From positions 1 through 50,640 of the forward strand of contig JAISYK010000011.1 in NCBI GenBank assembly GCA_031269945.1: a DNA stretch of 50,640 nucleotides, written 5' to 3'. Below, one piece after another: positions 1 to 9,960 of this stretch. The DNA is from Candidatus Endomicrobiellum calonymphae. Its GTDB lineage: Bacteria > Elusimicrobiota > Endomicrobiia > Endomicrobiales > Endomicrobiaceae. Numbering within the stretch: position 1 is the first letter of the stretch; every line of letters starts with the position of its first letter. Below the pieces are notes generated by a model. The model saw only the letters and a list, made by a program, of their open reading frames with translations. It was not told where the DNA came from and searched no databases. Made by a program: the position numbers and the translations under genes.

Positions 1-305
1 GGATGTTCTAAGGTTTCGAATTTAATAAGCTTCGTTTCAAGTTGATTTAAGATGAATTTGTTTGTTCCAAGATTTCTAGATAGTTTTATTTCAGAAGTTA
101 TAAAACCACTGTATCTTGCAAGTAATTCCTCTGTCGATGGGATATGGTGAAACTGTGATTTTTTACTTTCGCTAAGTTTCTTGTTTAACTTTTCTTCCTT
201 TTGAAGTAGAACTTCTCTACGTTCTTTGTATATAGGTTCAATGGACGAAATTCCTTTTATGGCTATTTTATGGCTCATTCCTTCGTGTTTTGGCATTATT
301 GCCAT
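1..305 (-). CDS. Unrecognised protein, N-terminal part, cut by window edge
   Basis: An uninterrupted minus-strand frame begins at an ATG at 303-305 and runs off the left edge, giving 101 codons. It starts MAIMPKHEGMSHKIAIKGI and continues with a very basic, Lys/Glu-rich stretch (KERREVLLQKEEKLNKK) that looks helical or coiled-coil. It has no signal peptide and no membrane segment. A second ATG four codons in is an alternative start; the upstream purine-rich AGAAGAA is at best a weak ribosome site. I do not recognise a family. The lack of stops over 300 bases in a genome full of broken frames suggests a real gene, but it could also be the surviving 5' end of a pseudogene. Confidence 0.5.
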   Translation of the reverse strand, partial: MAIMPKHEGMSHKIAIKGISSIEPIYKERREVLLQKEEKLNKKLSESKKSQFHHIPSTEELLARYSGFITSEIKLSRNLGTNKFILNQLETKLIKFETLEH

Positions 306-453
306 GTTATGTTTCTCATTTAATTCTTCTTTATTCTAGATCTTTTTTTTGAACAGTATCTCTTGGTAAAAAGTTGACAACACAATAACGATTTAAAAAA
401 AAATGTTACGTGTTAATTGAATTGTTTTTTTTTGAATTTTATTTCTTGTACAT

Positions 454-903
454 TTATTTTTTAAGTTTTTTATTGTTTTCTCCTTTTTTCAAAAAAGATA
501 TATAATCGTGAAATGTCACGATATTTTTTGTTTTTCCAAGCCATACGTAAGCGGCCAGATCCTTATTGAACTTAATTTTTATATAATCTCCAGAGTGTGT
601 GCCCTCTGTATACCATGCGGAGCCAATAATATTTTTATACCCTCCATTCTTTGATGTCGCAATTTCTCTTTTATGAAGTACTAGTTTGTCCCCGTATATT
701 TTTAATTGTTGTTTTATTATCTTTTCCGCTTCCTTAGGCTCTGGTATAATTTTTATAAAATTAACATGTAACACTGCCGCCATTTCAGGTGATTTTTCCT
801 GAAACTCTACAACATAATCAATTTTTTCAGTGAAATCTTTTGTGCAAAAGGCATTTATTGAAAAAATTAGCATAAATATTGCTACGAAAATTTCTTTTTT
901 CAT
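454..903 (-). CDS. Small secreted protein of unknown function
   Basis: A protein of about 149 residues. The start at 903 is preferred over upstream codons because AAGAGG lies about 7 bases before it and because it begins a clean signal peptide: MKKEIFVAIFMLIFSINAF, with a basic N-end followed by a hydrophobic core. The cysteine after the core does not fit a lipobox well, so periplasmic export rather than lipidation is inferred. The mature part is mixed charge, with a TEGTHSGDYIKIKF segment and a Lys-rich tail (KKGENNKKLKK). No domain is recognised. It lies divergent to the DUF4416 gene, with about 500 bases of gene-free sequence between them. Confidence 0.6.
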   Translation of the reverse strand: MKKEIFVAIFMLIFSINAFCTKDFTEKIDYVVEFQEKSPEMAAVLHVNFIKIIPEPKEAEKIIKQQLKIYGDKLVLHKREIATSKNGGYKNIIGSAWYTEGTHSGDYIKIKFNKDLAAYVWLGKTKNIVTFHDYISFLKKGENNKKLKK

Positions 904-939
904 TGCGTAACCTCTTTTCATTGTGAAATTTTGCACTCA

Positions 940-1416
940 TTATTGATGTATTATATTAAATTGCTTATGTGTTTGGGAGTAACATAAAATGAATTTGTGA
1001 TTCTGTTGATTATATTGTCTTATCATTGTGAATATTATAAAGCGAGTCGAGTTAAAATGGCTAGATGTACAGAAATATTTTTTTTGAATAAATAAATCGT
1101 AATGCAAAGATTGTAAGAAGACATGAAAAAAATAAAAGTAAATGAAGATCATGTGCTTTTGTTGTATGTTTAAAGCTTAACGTTGTTAGTAACTTGCTGT
1201 GATAAAAAAGAGTCTTCATCTCGCCGGCACAATCAGTCTGCAGCGTGTATAAAAGAGCAGTACAAAATTAAGAAATATAAATTTTCTAGCGCGAGAACGG
1301 GCTGACAGCAAAAAGATGTAAACCGAGTGAAAAGAATGATCGAAGAGTGAGATTAAAAGTAATATATGATACAATGCGGTGCTGTATTAGATACGTCATT
1401 TGTGTTTAGAGGCGGT
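940..1416. other. Gene-free divergent intergenic region
   Basis: About 480 bases between a minus-strand secreted protein gene and a plus-strand DUF4416 gene. I see only short frames without family resemblance and no RNA gene. It should carry the promoters of both flanking genes, but no convincing -35/-10 pair stands out. Confidence 0.5.
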
Positions 1417-1947
1417 ATGGGTATTATAAGTAATCCAGAAAAAGCTAAGTTGTTTTGCGGTGTAATTTATTGTGATGAGGTAGTAAGACGAAAGTCTTTT
1501 ATAATGCTTGAAGAAAAATTAGGAAAAATCGATTTAACAAGCAATGTTGTAAATTTTGATTTTTCAAATTATTATAATCCAGAAATGGGTAATGGGCTGA
1601 GACGTTTTTGGATTTCTTTTGAAGAATTAATTTCCGTAGATAGACTTGCCAAAATAAAAATTTTTACGAATTTTACTGAGAATAGTTTTGCATTAGATGG
1701 TAGAAGACAAATAAATATTGATTCTGGATACGTAAGTCTAGCTAATATCATTCTTGCCACAACAAAAAATTATAGTCATAGGGTTTATATTTCAAGCGGA
1801 ATATACGCTGAAGTTACGATGATGTACAAAAAAGGAAGGTTTGTTAAACTTCCATGGACTTATCCTGACTACTTATCTAAAACTGCCACCGAATTTCTTT
1901 TAAAGGTGCGATCGTGCCTTGCGATGCAGTTGAAAGAAGAAAGTTAA
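1417..1947 (+). CDS. DUF4416 family protein
   Basis: A protein of 176 residues with the hallmarks of DUF4416: an N-terminal KAKLFCGVIYCDE block, FDFSNYYNPEMG, RFWISFEELI, an LAKIKIFTN segment, INIDSGYVSLANIILATTKN, HRVYISSGIYAEVT and a C-terminal LPWTYPDY. The start at 1417 is chosen over an in-frame ATG at 1366 because AGAGGCGG directly precedes it and because the family is usually about 175-180 residues. The function of the family is unknown. No signal peptide is visible, so it is probably cytoplasmic. gatC follows after about 60 bases in the same direction, so the two may be co-transcribed. Confidence 0.85.
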   Translation: MGIISNPEKAKLFCGVIYCDEVVRRKSFIMLEEKLGKIDLTSNVVNFDFSNYYNPEMGNGLRRFWISFEELISVDRLAKIKIFTNFTENSFALDGRRQINIDSGYVSLANIILATTKNYSHRVYISSGIYAEVTMMYKKGRFVKLPWTYPDYLSKTATEFLLKVRSCLAMQLKEES

Positions 1948-2010
1948 TGCGTTTTTAAATTTTTGTAAAGTCTTAAAAGTCAATTTGTTTTAAGAGTTAA
2001 GGGGTGGTTT

Positions 2011-2301
2011 ATGTTGATGAAAGAACTTGATACTATCGCTTTTTTCTCAAGGATAAAAATTAGTGAACGCGAAAAGAAAAAATATCTTGAAGATCTAAGT
2101 GAAATGTTTGATTATATTGAAATTTTACAAGAACCTGACGTAGCTAGCTTAGAGCCTACGACTCACGTTACGAAACTTAGAAATGTTTGGAGGGAAGATA
2201 TTGTGAAATCGTGTCCAAAAGAAATTGTTGACATGATGCTAAATTCTTCACCTGAAAGAGAAAAAACTTTTTATAAAGTTAAAAAAATTATATCTGATTG
2301 A
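2011..2301 (+). CDS. gatC: Asp/Glu-tRNA amidotransferase subunit C
   Basis: A protein of 96 residues with the GatC pattern: an N-terminal ELDTIAFFSRIKISE helix, DLSEMFDYIEILQEPDVASLEPT, and THVTKLRNVWREDIV, the last being the proline/arginine-containing linker that wraps around GatA. GatC is the small stabilising subunit of GatCAB, which turns misacylated Glu-tRNA(Gln) or Asp-tRNA(Asn) into the amide form. A strong AAGGGGTGG lies just before the start; a second ATG two codons later is possible. The rest of the complex follows (gatA, gatB), but a corA gene is inserted after gatC. Confidence 0.93.
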   Translation: MLMKELDTIAFFSRIKISEREKKKYLEDLSEMFDYIEILQEPDVASLEPTTHVTKLRNVWREDIVKSCPKEIVDMMLNSSPEREKTFYKVKKIISD

Positions 2302-2437
2302 GCGGTGTTGTTTGTTGATGGCGTTTTTTACAAATGTCATAAGTACAGTGTGTCAATGTGTTAAGTGACCGGATAGTAGTTGTTTTTATGCCATTTGAAT
2401 AATGAGAAATAGAAAAATATCTAAATGGGTTTTTAGT

Positions 2438-3430
2438 ATGATAAAAACGATTTTTTCGTTGAACAGTTCGGTTATCACAGGTTGTGGTGCCTTGAATGTT
2501 TTAGATAATTATGGAAAAAATCCGGATATTATGTGGGTTGATATTCATTTGGAAAATCATGAGCTAAGCCATGAAGAAATGTTACTTCTTTCGGAATCGT
2601 TTAAGTTCCATGAGATGTCAATTGAGGACTGTCTTTTTCCACAGTTTTATCCTAAAGTAGAAGCTTTTGAAAATTACGTTTTTGGAGCAGTTCATGGTAT
2701 ACAGCTGAAGCCACATTATTTTCAAGAGTTTGATGACAGTATTTATGAATTGAATATTTTTGTGGGTAGAAATTTTTTAGTGACCGTACATACAGAAGAG
2801 CTTTTTTTTCTTGAAACTATTTTTGAGAAAGTGAGAGCTAAACCCCAGATTGAAATGAAGAGTTTGGAAAGTTTGCTTTATAGTATTTTTGATAAAGTTG
2901 TTTCTAGTTACGAGCTTGCTTTAGAAAAAATTGACGATAAAATTGAAGATTTAGAGGATGATATTCTTGCGGATCCTGGGAATGAAGATATGGAGAGGAT
3001 TCTTGACACTAAGAAAGTGATTTTTGCAATTAAAAAAGTGGCTGAGTCTCAACAAGCGGCTTATTTTTACTTTACGAGAGCAAGCGACGATTTAATTTCA
3101 AAAGAATATTTAGTTTATTTTCGCGATATTTATACGCACTGTGCGAGAATAAATCAGTCCATAGTTGCACGAAGTCAGATGGTCGTAAGTTTGCTTGAAG
3201 TTTATATGTCTAGCGTTACGGTTAAGCTTACTGAAGTTATGAAATTTTTAACGGTAATAGCTACAATCGTAATGCCAGTTCTTATTGTGTCCGGCTATTA
3301 TGGAATGAATTTAGAATTTCCAGAACGTCGTATTCTTGAAGATAAAGGATTATGGTTTTTGGCAGTGGGCTTAATGCTGATTTCTATAGTGGCTATGCTT
3401 GTATATTTTAAAAAAAAAAAGTGGTTTTAG
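2438..3430 (+). CDS. corA: CorA-type magnesium/divalent cation channel
   Basis: A protein of 330 residues in CorA layout: an N-terminal alpha/beta cytoplasmic domain (MWVDIHLENHELSHEEM, MSIEDCLFPQFYPKVEAFENYVFG), a long charged stalk helix (about 150-250), then two C-terminal membrane helices. The selectivity motif YGMN sits directly after the first helix (VIATIVMPVLIVSGYYGMN) and the protein ends in a basic KKKKWF tail, as in the family. The start at 2438 gives the usual N-terminus; an in-frame ATG at 2402 would add 12 basic residues, and neither has a clear ribosome site. The gene lies between gatC and gatA, and its stop at 3430 is one base before the gatA start, so translation is probably coupled. 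Confidence 0.9.
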   Translation: MIKTIFSLNSSVITGCGALNVLDNYGKNPDIMWVDIHLENHELSHEEMLLLSESFKFHEMSIEDCLFPQFYPKVEAFENYVFGAVHGIQLKPHYFQEFDDSIYELNIFVGRNFLVTVHTEELFFLETIFEKVRAKPQIEMKSLESLLYSIFDKVVSSYELALEKIDDKIEDLEDDILADPGNEDMERILDTKKVIFAIKKVAESQQAAYFYFTRASDDLISKEYLVYFRDIYTHCARINQSIVARSQMVVSLLEVYMSSVTVKLTEVMKFLTVIATIVMPVLIVSGYYGMNLEFPERRILEDKGLWFLAVGLMLISIVAMLVYFKKKKWF

Positions 3431-3431
3431 T

Positions 3432-4895
3432 ATGGATGAAATTTTGAAAATTAAGGCTAATGATTTGCGATCAAAAATTTGTTCTGGTGAAGTGAAAAGT
3501 TTGAATATTGTTAAAGCTTGCGTAACTCGCATTAAGAAAACCGATTCAAAAATAAGATCGTTTCTTAAGTTAAATGAGAATAAGTTGTTAGAGCAGGAAG
3601 CTACATGTTCGGATAAAAAAATAGAAAGTGGCAAGAAATGCGGATCTTTAGAGGGTATTCCCATTGGCATAAAAGATAACATTATGATGAAGGGTGAAAG
3701 TATGACCTCGGCTTCAAAATATCTTGAAAATTATATTTCTCCATATGATGCCACTGTTATAGAAAAACTTAAAAAGGCAGGGGCAATTTTTATAGGTAGA
3801 ACAAATATGGACGAGTTCGCTATGGGTGGTTCTACAGAAACGTCAGCTTACCAAAAAACGACAAATCCTTGGAGTCTGGAGCATATTCCAGGCGGTTCTT
3901 CTGGAGGTAGTGCCGCGGCCGTTAGTATGGGTATGGTACCTTTTGCTTTAGGCTCTGATACAGGCGGCTCAGTAAGACAACCTGCAAGTTTTTGCGGGAT
4001 TGTGGGATATAAGCCTTCTTACGGATTAATAAGTAGGTACGGCGTATGTGCTCTAGCATCCTCTTTTGACCAGGTAGGCACGCTCTCAAAGAATGTAAAG
4101 GATAGTGCATTGCTCGCAAGCATCGTGATGGGTAAAGATTATAAAGATCCAGTTTGTGAACCTAGGGAGCAGATTGACTGTATTAGTTATATTGATGATA
4201 ACCTTGAAGTGTTAAAAAGTGTAAAAGTAGGCATACCCAGACAGCTATTTAACTATAAAATGGATACTGAAATATCAGAAAATTTTAATAAAGCTGTGGA
4301 TAAGTTTAAATTTTTAAGTGTAAAAATAGTAGAAGTTGATATTCCATCTTATAAATATATTCCGGCTTTATACAAAATCATTATGTGTGCTGAAGTTTCC
4401 GCAAATATTGCGACTTTCGATGGGATTCGCTATGGATATAGGGCTCTAAATGCCGAAAATTTAGATGACGAATATGCTAAATCTCGAGCAGAGTCGCTTG
4501 GATATGAAGTTAAGAAAAGAATATTGTTCGGAACTTATGTTTTAGGTGCTAAAAATTACTATAGATGTTATCATCAGGCTCAAAAAGTAAGAACTTTGCT
4601 CATAAATCAAATAAGCGATGCTTATAAAAAGTGTGATTTTATATTTTCTCCTGCAACTTTACAAATGCCTGTAAAGTTTGGCGAGACTCTTTCAGAGGAA
4701 TGCGATGTTTTCCTTATAGCTGCAAATCTTGCGGGACTTCCCGGAATTACCGTTCCATATAATTTTACAAATTCAAGTATGCCTGTGGGCATGCATTTTA
4801 TGGGATCAAGATTTTCTGATGTAAAACTCTTCCAAATTGCCAACGCTTTTGAGAAAATTTCTGATTTTGATTTAAATAAGTACCCAGAGTTATAA
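3432..4895 (+). CDS. gatA: Asp/Glu-tRNA amidotransferase subunit A
   Basis: The catalytic amidase subunit of GatCAB, 487 residues. The amidase-signature elements are visible: catalytic Lys in GIPIGIKDN (about K81), the Gly/Ser-rich [13 protein letters not shown] holding the cis-Ser, and [16 protein letters not shown] holding the nucleophilic Ser. GatA hydrolyses glutamine and passes the ammonia through a tunnel to GatB. An in-frame start further upstream lies inside corA; the ATG at 3432, one base after the corA stop, matches the usual N-terminus ([15 protein letters not shown]). Full length and intact. Confidence 0.96.
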   Translation: MDEILKIKANDLRSKICSGEVKSLNIVKACVTRIKKTDSKIRSFLKLNENKLLEQEATCSDKKIESGKKCGSLEGIPIGIKDNIMMKGESMTSASKYLENYISPYDATVIEKLKKAGAIFIGRTNMDEFAMGGSTETSAYQKTTNPWSLEHIPGGSSGGSAAAVSMGMVPFALGSDTGGSVRQPASFCGIVGYKPSYGLISRYGVCALASSFDQVGTLSKNVKDSALLASIVMGKDYKDPVCEPREQIDCISYIDDNLEVLKSVKVGIPRQLFNYKMDTEISENFNKAVDKFKFLSVKIVEVDIPSYKYIPALYKIIMCAEVSANIATFDGIRYGYRALNAENLDDEYAKSRAESLGYEVKKRILFGTYVLGAKNYYRCYHQAQKVRTLLINQISDAYKKCDFIFSPATLQMPVKFGETLSEECDVFLIAANLAGLPGITVPYNFTNSSMPVGMHFMGSRFSDVKLFQIANAFEKISDFDLNKYPEL

Positions 4896-4972
4896 GTTTA
4901 ACTTATTTTTTTTGTGTGATTATCATCTTAATTTTTAAGAGAAAAAGTTTTTTTAATAAAGGTATCGAAATA

Positions 4973-6427
4973 ATGGTTAATTACGAATCTGTTATTGGGC
5001 TTGAAGTTCACATGCAGATTAACACGAAGTCAAAGGTTTTCTGTGAATGTTCTACACGATTTGGTTCTGAGCCGAACCTAAATACATGCATAATTTGCAC
5101 ATCTCAGCCGGGGGCGATTCCCATACTAAACAAGAAAGCTGTTGAAGCTGTAATTAAAACTGGTCTTGCTCTAAGCTTTAATATAAATAAAGAAAGTATT
5201 TTTACCAGAAAACAATATTTTTATCCAGATTCTCCTAAAAATTACCAAATAACGCAGTCTGATCAGCCTCTATGTTCAAGGGGAAAGCTTTCAATTATTG
5301 TCAAAGGTAAAGAAAAAATTATAAATATAACGAGACTTCATCTTGAAGAAGATACGGGAAAGCTTGTGCACAAAGTAGGCAGTAGAAAACTTAATTATTC
5401 TCTTCTGGATTTAAACAGAGCTGGCGTAGGACTTATGGAACTCGTTACTGAACCTGAACTTAGATCTCCAGAAGAGGCTTTTGAATTTTTAAATGAACTT
5501 AAAAATATAGTTGAATATTTAGAGACCTCTGAGTGCAGTATGGAAGAAGGGAAAATGCGTTGCGATGTAAATGTAAGTATGCGTCATGTTGAGCAGCAAG
5601 AATATGGAACAAAAGTCGAAATTAAAAACATAAATTCTTTATCTGGTGTGAGAAATGCTATAACCTATGAAATTGAAAGACAGAAAGAAATTCTCGATTC
5701 GGGTGGCAAACTTATACAGGAAACAAGGTTGTGGGAAGCAGAAAAAAAGATAACAAAATCAATGCGTTCCAAGGAAGGAGCTTTGGATTATAGATATTTC
5801 CCAGAACCGGATCTAGTGCCTTTTGCGTTAACAAATTCTTTTATTGAGGGATTACGCAAAGAAATTCCGGAATTTCCGAGAGCGAGAAAAATGAGATTTA
5901 TAAAAGATTATGGTTTGACGGAGTATGCCGCAAGTTATTTAGCATCTACAAAAGTAATTGCCGACTACTATGAAAAAGCACTAAGTTACATGGAAGATAA
6001 AAAAGCTTCTTCTGAGTTGCTCGCAAATTGGATTTTTACTGAATTGAATGCGAAGTTAAACGTTTCAAAGATTTTTATTTCAAAATCTCCTGTTTCTTGC
6101 CAAAATCTGGCTAAGTTAGTTTCTCTTATTCTTGATGGAACTATTTCAAGAAAAATTGCGAAAACTGTTTTTGACGAAATGTTTGAAAAGTCGTCTGACC
6201 CTGAGAAAATAATAAAAGAAAAAGGATTCACGCAAATTTCCGATAAATCGGTTATTGCAAAAATATGTGAAGAAGTTATTTATGAAAACAGTAAAGCTGT
6301 TTCGGAATTTAAATCAGGCAAAAAAAAGGCAATTGGAGCGATTGTTGGTCTTGCCATGAAAAAATCCAAAGGACAAGCAAATCCACAGCTTGTCAATAAA
6401 ATTTTACTCGAGAAACTTAAAACATAA
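4973..6427 (+). CDS. gatB: Asp/Glu-tRNA amidotransferase subunit B
   Basis: The tRNA-binding kinase-like subunit of GatCAB, 484 residues. Landmarks: N-terminal [21 protein letters not shown], the zinc-type cysteines in FCECSTRFG and [59 protein letters not shown] and EIKNINS, with the YqeY-like tail domain at the C-terminus ([20 protein letters not shown]). It activates the mischarged carboxylate by phosphorylation before amidation. The start at 4973 follows an AAAGG and gives the standard N-terminus; the longer frame upstream is not family-like. It closes the gatC-corA-gatA-gatB group. Confidence 0.96.
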   Translation: MVNYESVIGLEVHMQINTKSKVFCECSTRFGSEPNLNTCIICTSQPGAIPILNKKAVEAVIKTGLALSFNINKESIFTRKQYFYPDSPKNYQITQSDQPLCSRGKLSIIVKGKEKIINITRLHLEEDTGKLVHKVGSRKLNYSLLDLNRAGVGLMELVTEPELRSPEEAFEFLNELKNIVEYLETSECSMEEGKMRCDVNVSMRHVEQQEYGTKVEIKNINSLSGVRNAITYEIERQKEILDSGGKLIQETRLWEAEKKITKSMRSKEGALDYRYFPEPDLVPFALTNSFIEGLRKEIPEFPRARKMRFIKDYGLTEYAASYLASTKVIADYYEKALSYMEDKKASSELLANWIFTELNAKLNVSKIFISKSPVSCQNLAKLVSLILDGTISRKIAKTVFDEMFEKSSDPEKIIKEKGFTQISDKSVIAKICEEVIYENSKAVSEFKSGKKKAIGAIVGLAMKKSKGQANPQLVNKILLEKLKT

Positions 6428-6783
6428 TTGAAAAACTCGTACTGCACTGTTACTTTCAGCACGCCGTCTTGACTACTTTTAAGCAAATTTTAGGGAAGGT
6501 CTTCCTGGGGATTAGGGTCGTAGTACCCAAAATTGACAATTATTACGATTTTTTTTATAGCTAAGTTTATATATAATGATAAGGCGTTGGACAATAGATG
6601 CGTTGTGAAGTTGTTTTAAAAAGATATACACATGAGTAGTGTATAAAGATAAAGAGTGTCAAGTCAAAAAGCTTTTTGCTCAATGTTTATTGTAGTGTTT
6701 TTGTTACATATTGTGATAAAACATTCATATAATGTGCTTTATTCAGGCGTGGAATTAAAACGAGACAAAAGTAAGTTATAAAA
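6428..6783 (+). other. Gene-free spacer between gatB and macB remnant
   Basis: About 350 bases with no recognisable gene. A TTGACA lies at 6533-6538, but no good -10 hexamer is found at the right distance. A transporter operon containing macB often begins with a membrane-fusion protein gene; I looked for one here and saw no readable trace. Confidence 0.4.
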
Positions 6784-8929
6784 GTAATAGAGCTTAGAAA
6801 TGGCAATAAGCTATATCATTTAAGAAATTTAGACGTTACGAAATGTTGAATGATGTGAATCTGTGGAGATCGTGCGAAGCGAATTTGTCGTTATTATGTG
6901 GCAGGCAATATCTGAGAAAATGTGAATCAACGCTTTTGAATGTAGTAGAATAGCAAGTCTTTTAAATAAATCCTCTTAAGAGTGCTATTACAGATTTGCG
7001 GAATTAAGAAGTTTCTGATTGTTCTGATAGAGGATTATTAGTTATGGTAAACCCGGTACTTGGGGTTTATTTTTCAGCAATTTAATTTTTTATCCAAACT
7101 GATAATTAAAGAAAATGGTTTTCTACCCATAATTTATTCGACTCGATTTCAAAATATGAGGAATCATATGAAAATTCAATGAAACTGTGCTTGACATTTG
7201 TGGATTTATCTCTGCTCGAGTAAGCCAATAAATCAGACGAAGCATCTGGAATGGAAGGCAGCAGTGTACAAAAAGAGTCGCAATAGCGAGATCTCTTGTA
7301 AGCAAGCCTTCAATAATTTTAATAATTTTAGCGGATGAGTCGGCGGGAAACTTGGATACAAATTCGGCAAGAAATATTATAAAGAGTTCTTAGAGATTTA
7401 AATAGTAAAAAATAGCGGTGCTAATGTGGGTAACTCATGAACCTGAAATTGCAGCTTGTGCGACAACAAATATAAAAATACAAGACAGAGTTATAGTTAG
7501 TGCATGACGAAACGAAAATTCCAGTAAAGTATAATTTAAATGAGAAGGTAGACAGAGGAACATTTAAACATAAAATGTTTTTATTTTTGATAATCGAAAA
7601 TTATTTTACTGAAGCTGTCTGTCTGTAGAAATTATTTGTACATAAACAAGGCACAATCTTAATATTATCAACGTTTGGGTGCTATGATAGATGTTGTGAA
7701 TTTAATCTCAATACTTGTTGAAGCTAAAATGGCTATTGAAATTAGTGATTTTAAGTTTAGGATCAGATACTTTTAGTTGTAGTTCTTTCCCGGATAAGCG
7801 ACGAATAAAAGTGATGTTTATTACAAAGAGAGGAAGGCTATAAGCTTAGAAAGCGAAGATGTTGATGATAATGTTGTGAATTTCTAGCATAAAGAATAAT
7901 GTGTTACGGGGTGTATAATATATGATCCATTCGCAAGTTGTTGTCAATGAGAAAAATCACAATACAACGGTTGAAGAAAGAACTTCTGCGAATTATGCGG
8001 ATTTAAAAAGATTCTTACTATTCTAAAATCAGATTTTTTACAAAACATAAAAATAAGGAGAAAAAAAATTAACGTTATTTGGGAAAAGTATAATTAAAAA
8101 ATTTATGGCAATAAAAATTTTAATCTTATAAGGTAATTATTTAGAAATAAATGGAATGAGTTTATAAGCTATGTGTGTTTTGCCTAGCAAGAGAAGGTCA
8201 GGCTGGAATGGCGATGAAGAAAATGATAGAATACGCGGTTCTTTTACATACGGCCATATGTAAGTTGTTTGGAGCTAAAAGTTTATATGCGTGTTATAGG
8301 TGCAAATAAAAAATAAAATAGGTGCAAATAAAAAATAAAAAATGAAATAGATATTGATAGAGTAAGTGACGTTGTAACAAAAAGACTTTTATATACGCAC
8401 AGAATTTTGTTTTATCAAAAAGATTCGTAAAGGTAAAAAATATGTGCTAAAACTTCGCAGAACAATGCTTTCATTCAGTCAAATATTTTTACTTCTTATA
8501 AGTTAAGTTCTATTGCTATTACCTTTATAAATTTGCTTGTATGCAGCGTGGTGAGAATGACATAGTGTGTGAATGTCATATTTGCTTCAATCTCAAAAAG
8601 AAGAACAAGGGGAATAGGTTGTTGTTAAGAGTAGATATTTTGTTGCAGTTTATCATATGTGTGTTTTGGTGGATTCTGTCTTTGTATGTTCATAGGAATG
8701 CTGGAAAGATTGATAGGCATAGTAATTGGTTGGAGTGAAACGACGGGACAGGTGGGGGTGATTATAGTAAACAAACTTCGTAAGAAATTTTTTCATTTTA
8801 AAACTTATGTAACTTATTTCCGTAGTATCTGCCTTCTGTTTTTTTTCTCGGATTTGTTGGGTTGTTTTTTGCTGCTTGGTCTGTGCCCTAAAAGCTTTTT
8901 TTTAAAAATCCCATAGATGACGGCGCTTT
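6784..8929 (+). pseudogene. macB: MacB-type ABC exporter (ATPase plus FtsX-like permease), heavily decayed
   Basis: Pieces in all three frames line up, in order, with a full MacB protein. The ATPase half shows VIELRNGNKLYHLRNLDV near 6784, RSEFVVIM (the Walker A lead-in) near 6880, [16 protein letters not shown] near 7280, [17 protein letters not shown] near 7330, and VTHEPEIAACATTNIKIQD near 7430. The permease half shows SQVVVNEKNHNTTVEERTS near 7935, PSKRRSGWNGDEENDRI near 8185, VIFASISKRRTRGIG near 8575, GGFCLCMFIGMLERLIGIVI near 8660, and an NPIDALR-like end near 8915. Many stops and frameshifts separate them. MacB normally exports lipids, peptides or macrolides with a membrane-fusion protein and an outer-membrane channel. 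The Walker A core is lost, so the gene is certainly inactive. Confidence 0.87.
8296..8339 (+). repeat. Tandem duplication of a 22-bp unit
   Basis: Two perfect adjacent copies of ATAGGTGCAAATAAAAAATA plus AA, at 8296-8317 and 8318-8339, inside the macB pseudogene. This is the kind of slippage event expected in unconstrained sequence. Confidence 0.85.
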
Positions 8930-9960
8930 AAGACATGAATAAAATATACACTTGGAAATTAAAATGGCATAGTTATATATTATTGTAATAAAAATAAAAG
9001 AGAGTAGTTTTATAATTGAGAGGATTTTTATGAAAACTTTATAGAAATTTTTGTGATAACTGTGGTGCTGAAAGTTTTGATATAACTGACTATGTTTGTT
9101 AAATTCAAAAACAACAAACAGTATGCATAAAATATACTCATGAGCGAACTTTGTGGTAAAAAATATAAAAAAAAGTGAAACAGTAGTGTGACATAGATGT
9201 AAAATGTTAAAATGTAAATTTTACAGATTTTGGAGTTATGGATTAATTTTTTACAATGCATGGATATGGATAAATACTTGGATAATAAGAATATAAAAAG
9301 ATAATAGCCGTAGCTTTGATTATATTATGTTATTTTGAATAAATTTTAAATTTGGACAGTCTCGAAGGTCATGGTATATATATATATAGGAGAGGTGTTA
9401 GGGGCAATCTTTATCTTTGGGTAACAAACAAGATGTGGTAGCCACAAACACCACACAACCTATTCCTTGACACTATTGCCGCTTCTGATAAAGCGAATTT
9501 CTGAAGCTAGCGATGAGAAAAAAAACTCAAGTAATATTAAAAAGCTTCTTGCAATTAATCGTGAACAGTTTTCTGTGTGGAGATAGATATTATAAATTCT
9601 GTCGAGAGCTAAAACTGTAGAGAAAAAGAAATTGCAAAAAGATATGCTTCTCTATAATGAAAGAAATAAAAATATGTAAAACGTGCCAGTATTGTGGGTG
9701 TTTGGGTAGCATTTTGTTTGGGTTTATAAATTTTTGATTACGTATCCGTCTTATAAATCCTTTTTTTTTGTATTGTTTCACAGCATTTCGTAATCGTGTA
9801 AAGTGTGTATTTACGAATAGCAAACAGCCTGAGTTCCCTGTGGTAGCGGCCAAAATCACAAAATCAAAATTAGATCTAATGTTAAAATTTTGAATTCGCC
9901 TGAGGGAACGTGTCCACAGCACAAAGATGAACGTACACCCACGTGGCAGCAAAAGCAAAT
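8930..9960. other. Gene-free region downstream of macB remnant
   Basis: Only short frames. A readable but unidentified Lys-rich helical piece (KRISEASDEKKN ... SNIKKLLAINREQFSVW) occurs on the plus strand near 9485-9580, probably from a decayed gene. An outer-membrane channel or membrane-fusion partner of MacB would be plausible here, but I could not match one. Confidence 0.4.

Noticed and set aside
1572-1760. Antisense frame inside the DUF4416 gene
   Set aside because: A shadow of a well-supported gene on the other strand; no family match and no ribosome site.
6533-6575. TTGACA with downstream TATAAT-like sequence as a promoter
   Set aside because: The spacing between the hexamers is about twice the normal length.
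8296-8339. CRISPR-like repeat
   Set aside because: Only two adjacent copies with no spacer; a simple tandem duplication.
8541-8916. Two overlapping small open frames
   Set aside because: They are open pieces of the macB permease remnant, not separate genes.
9930-9945. CACGTGG core as another parS-like site
   Set aside because: The flanks do not match the parS consensus.
9590-9958. Minus-strand open frame of 122 codons
   Set aside because: Composition is Phe/Arg/Ile-rich without domain pattern or start signal, and it lies in decayed DNA; probably chance.
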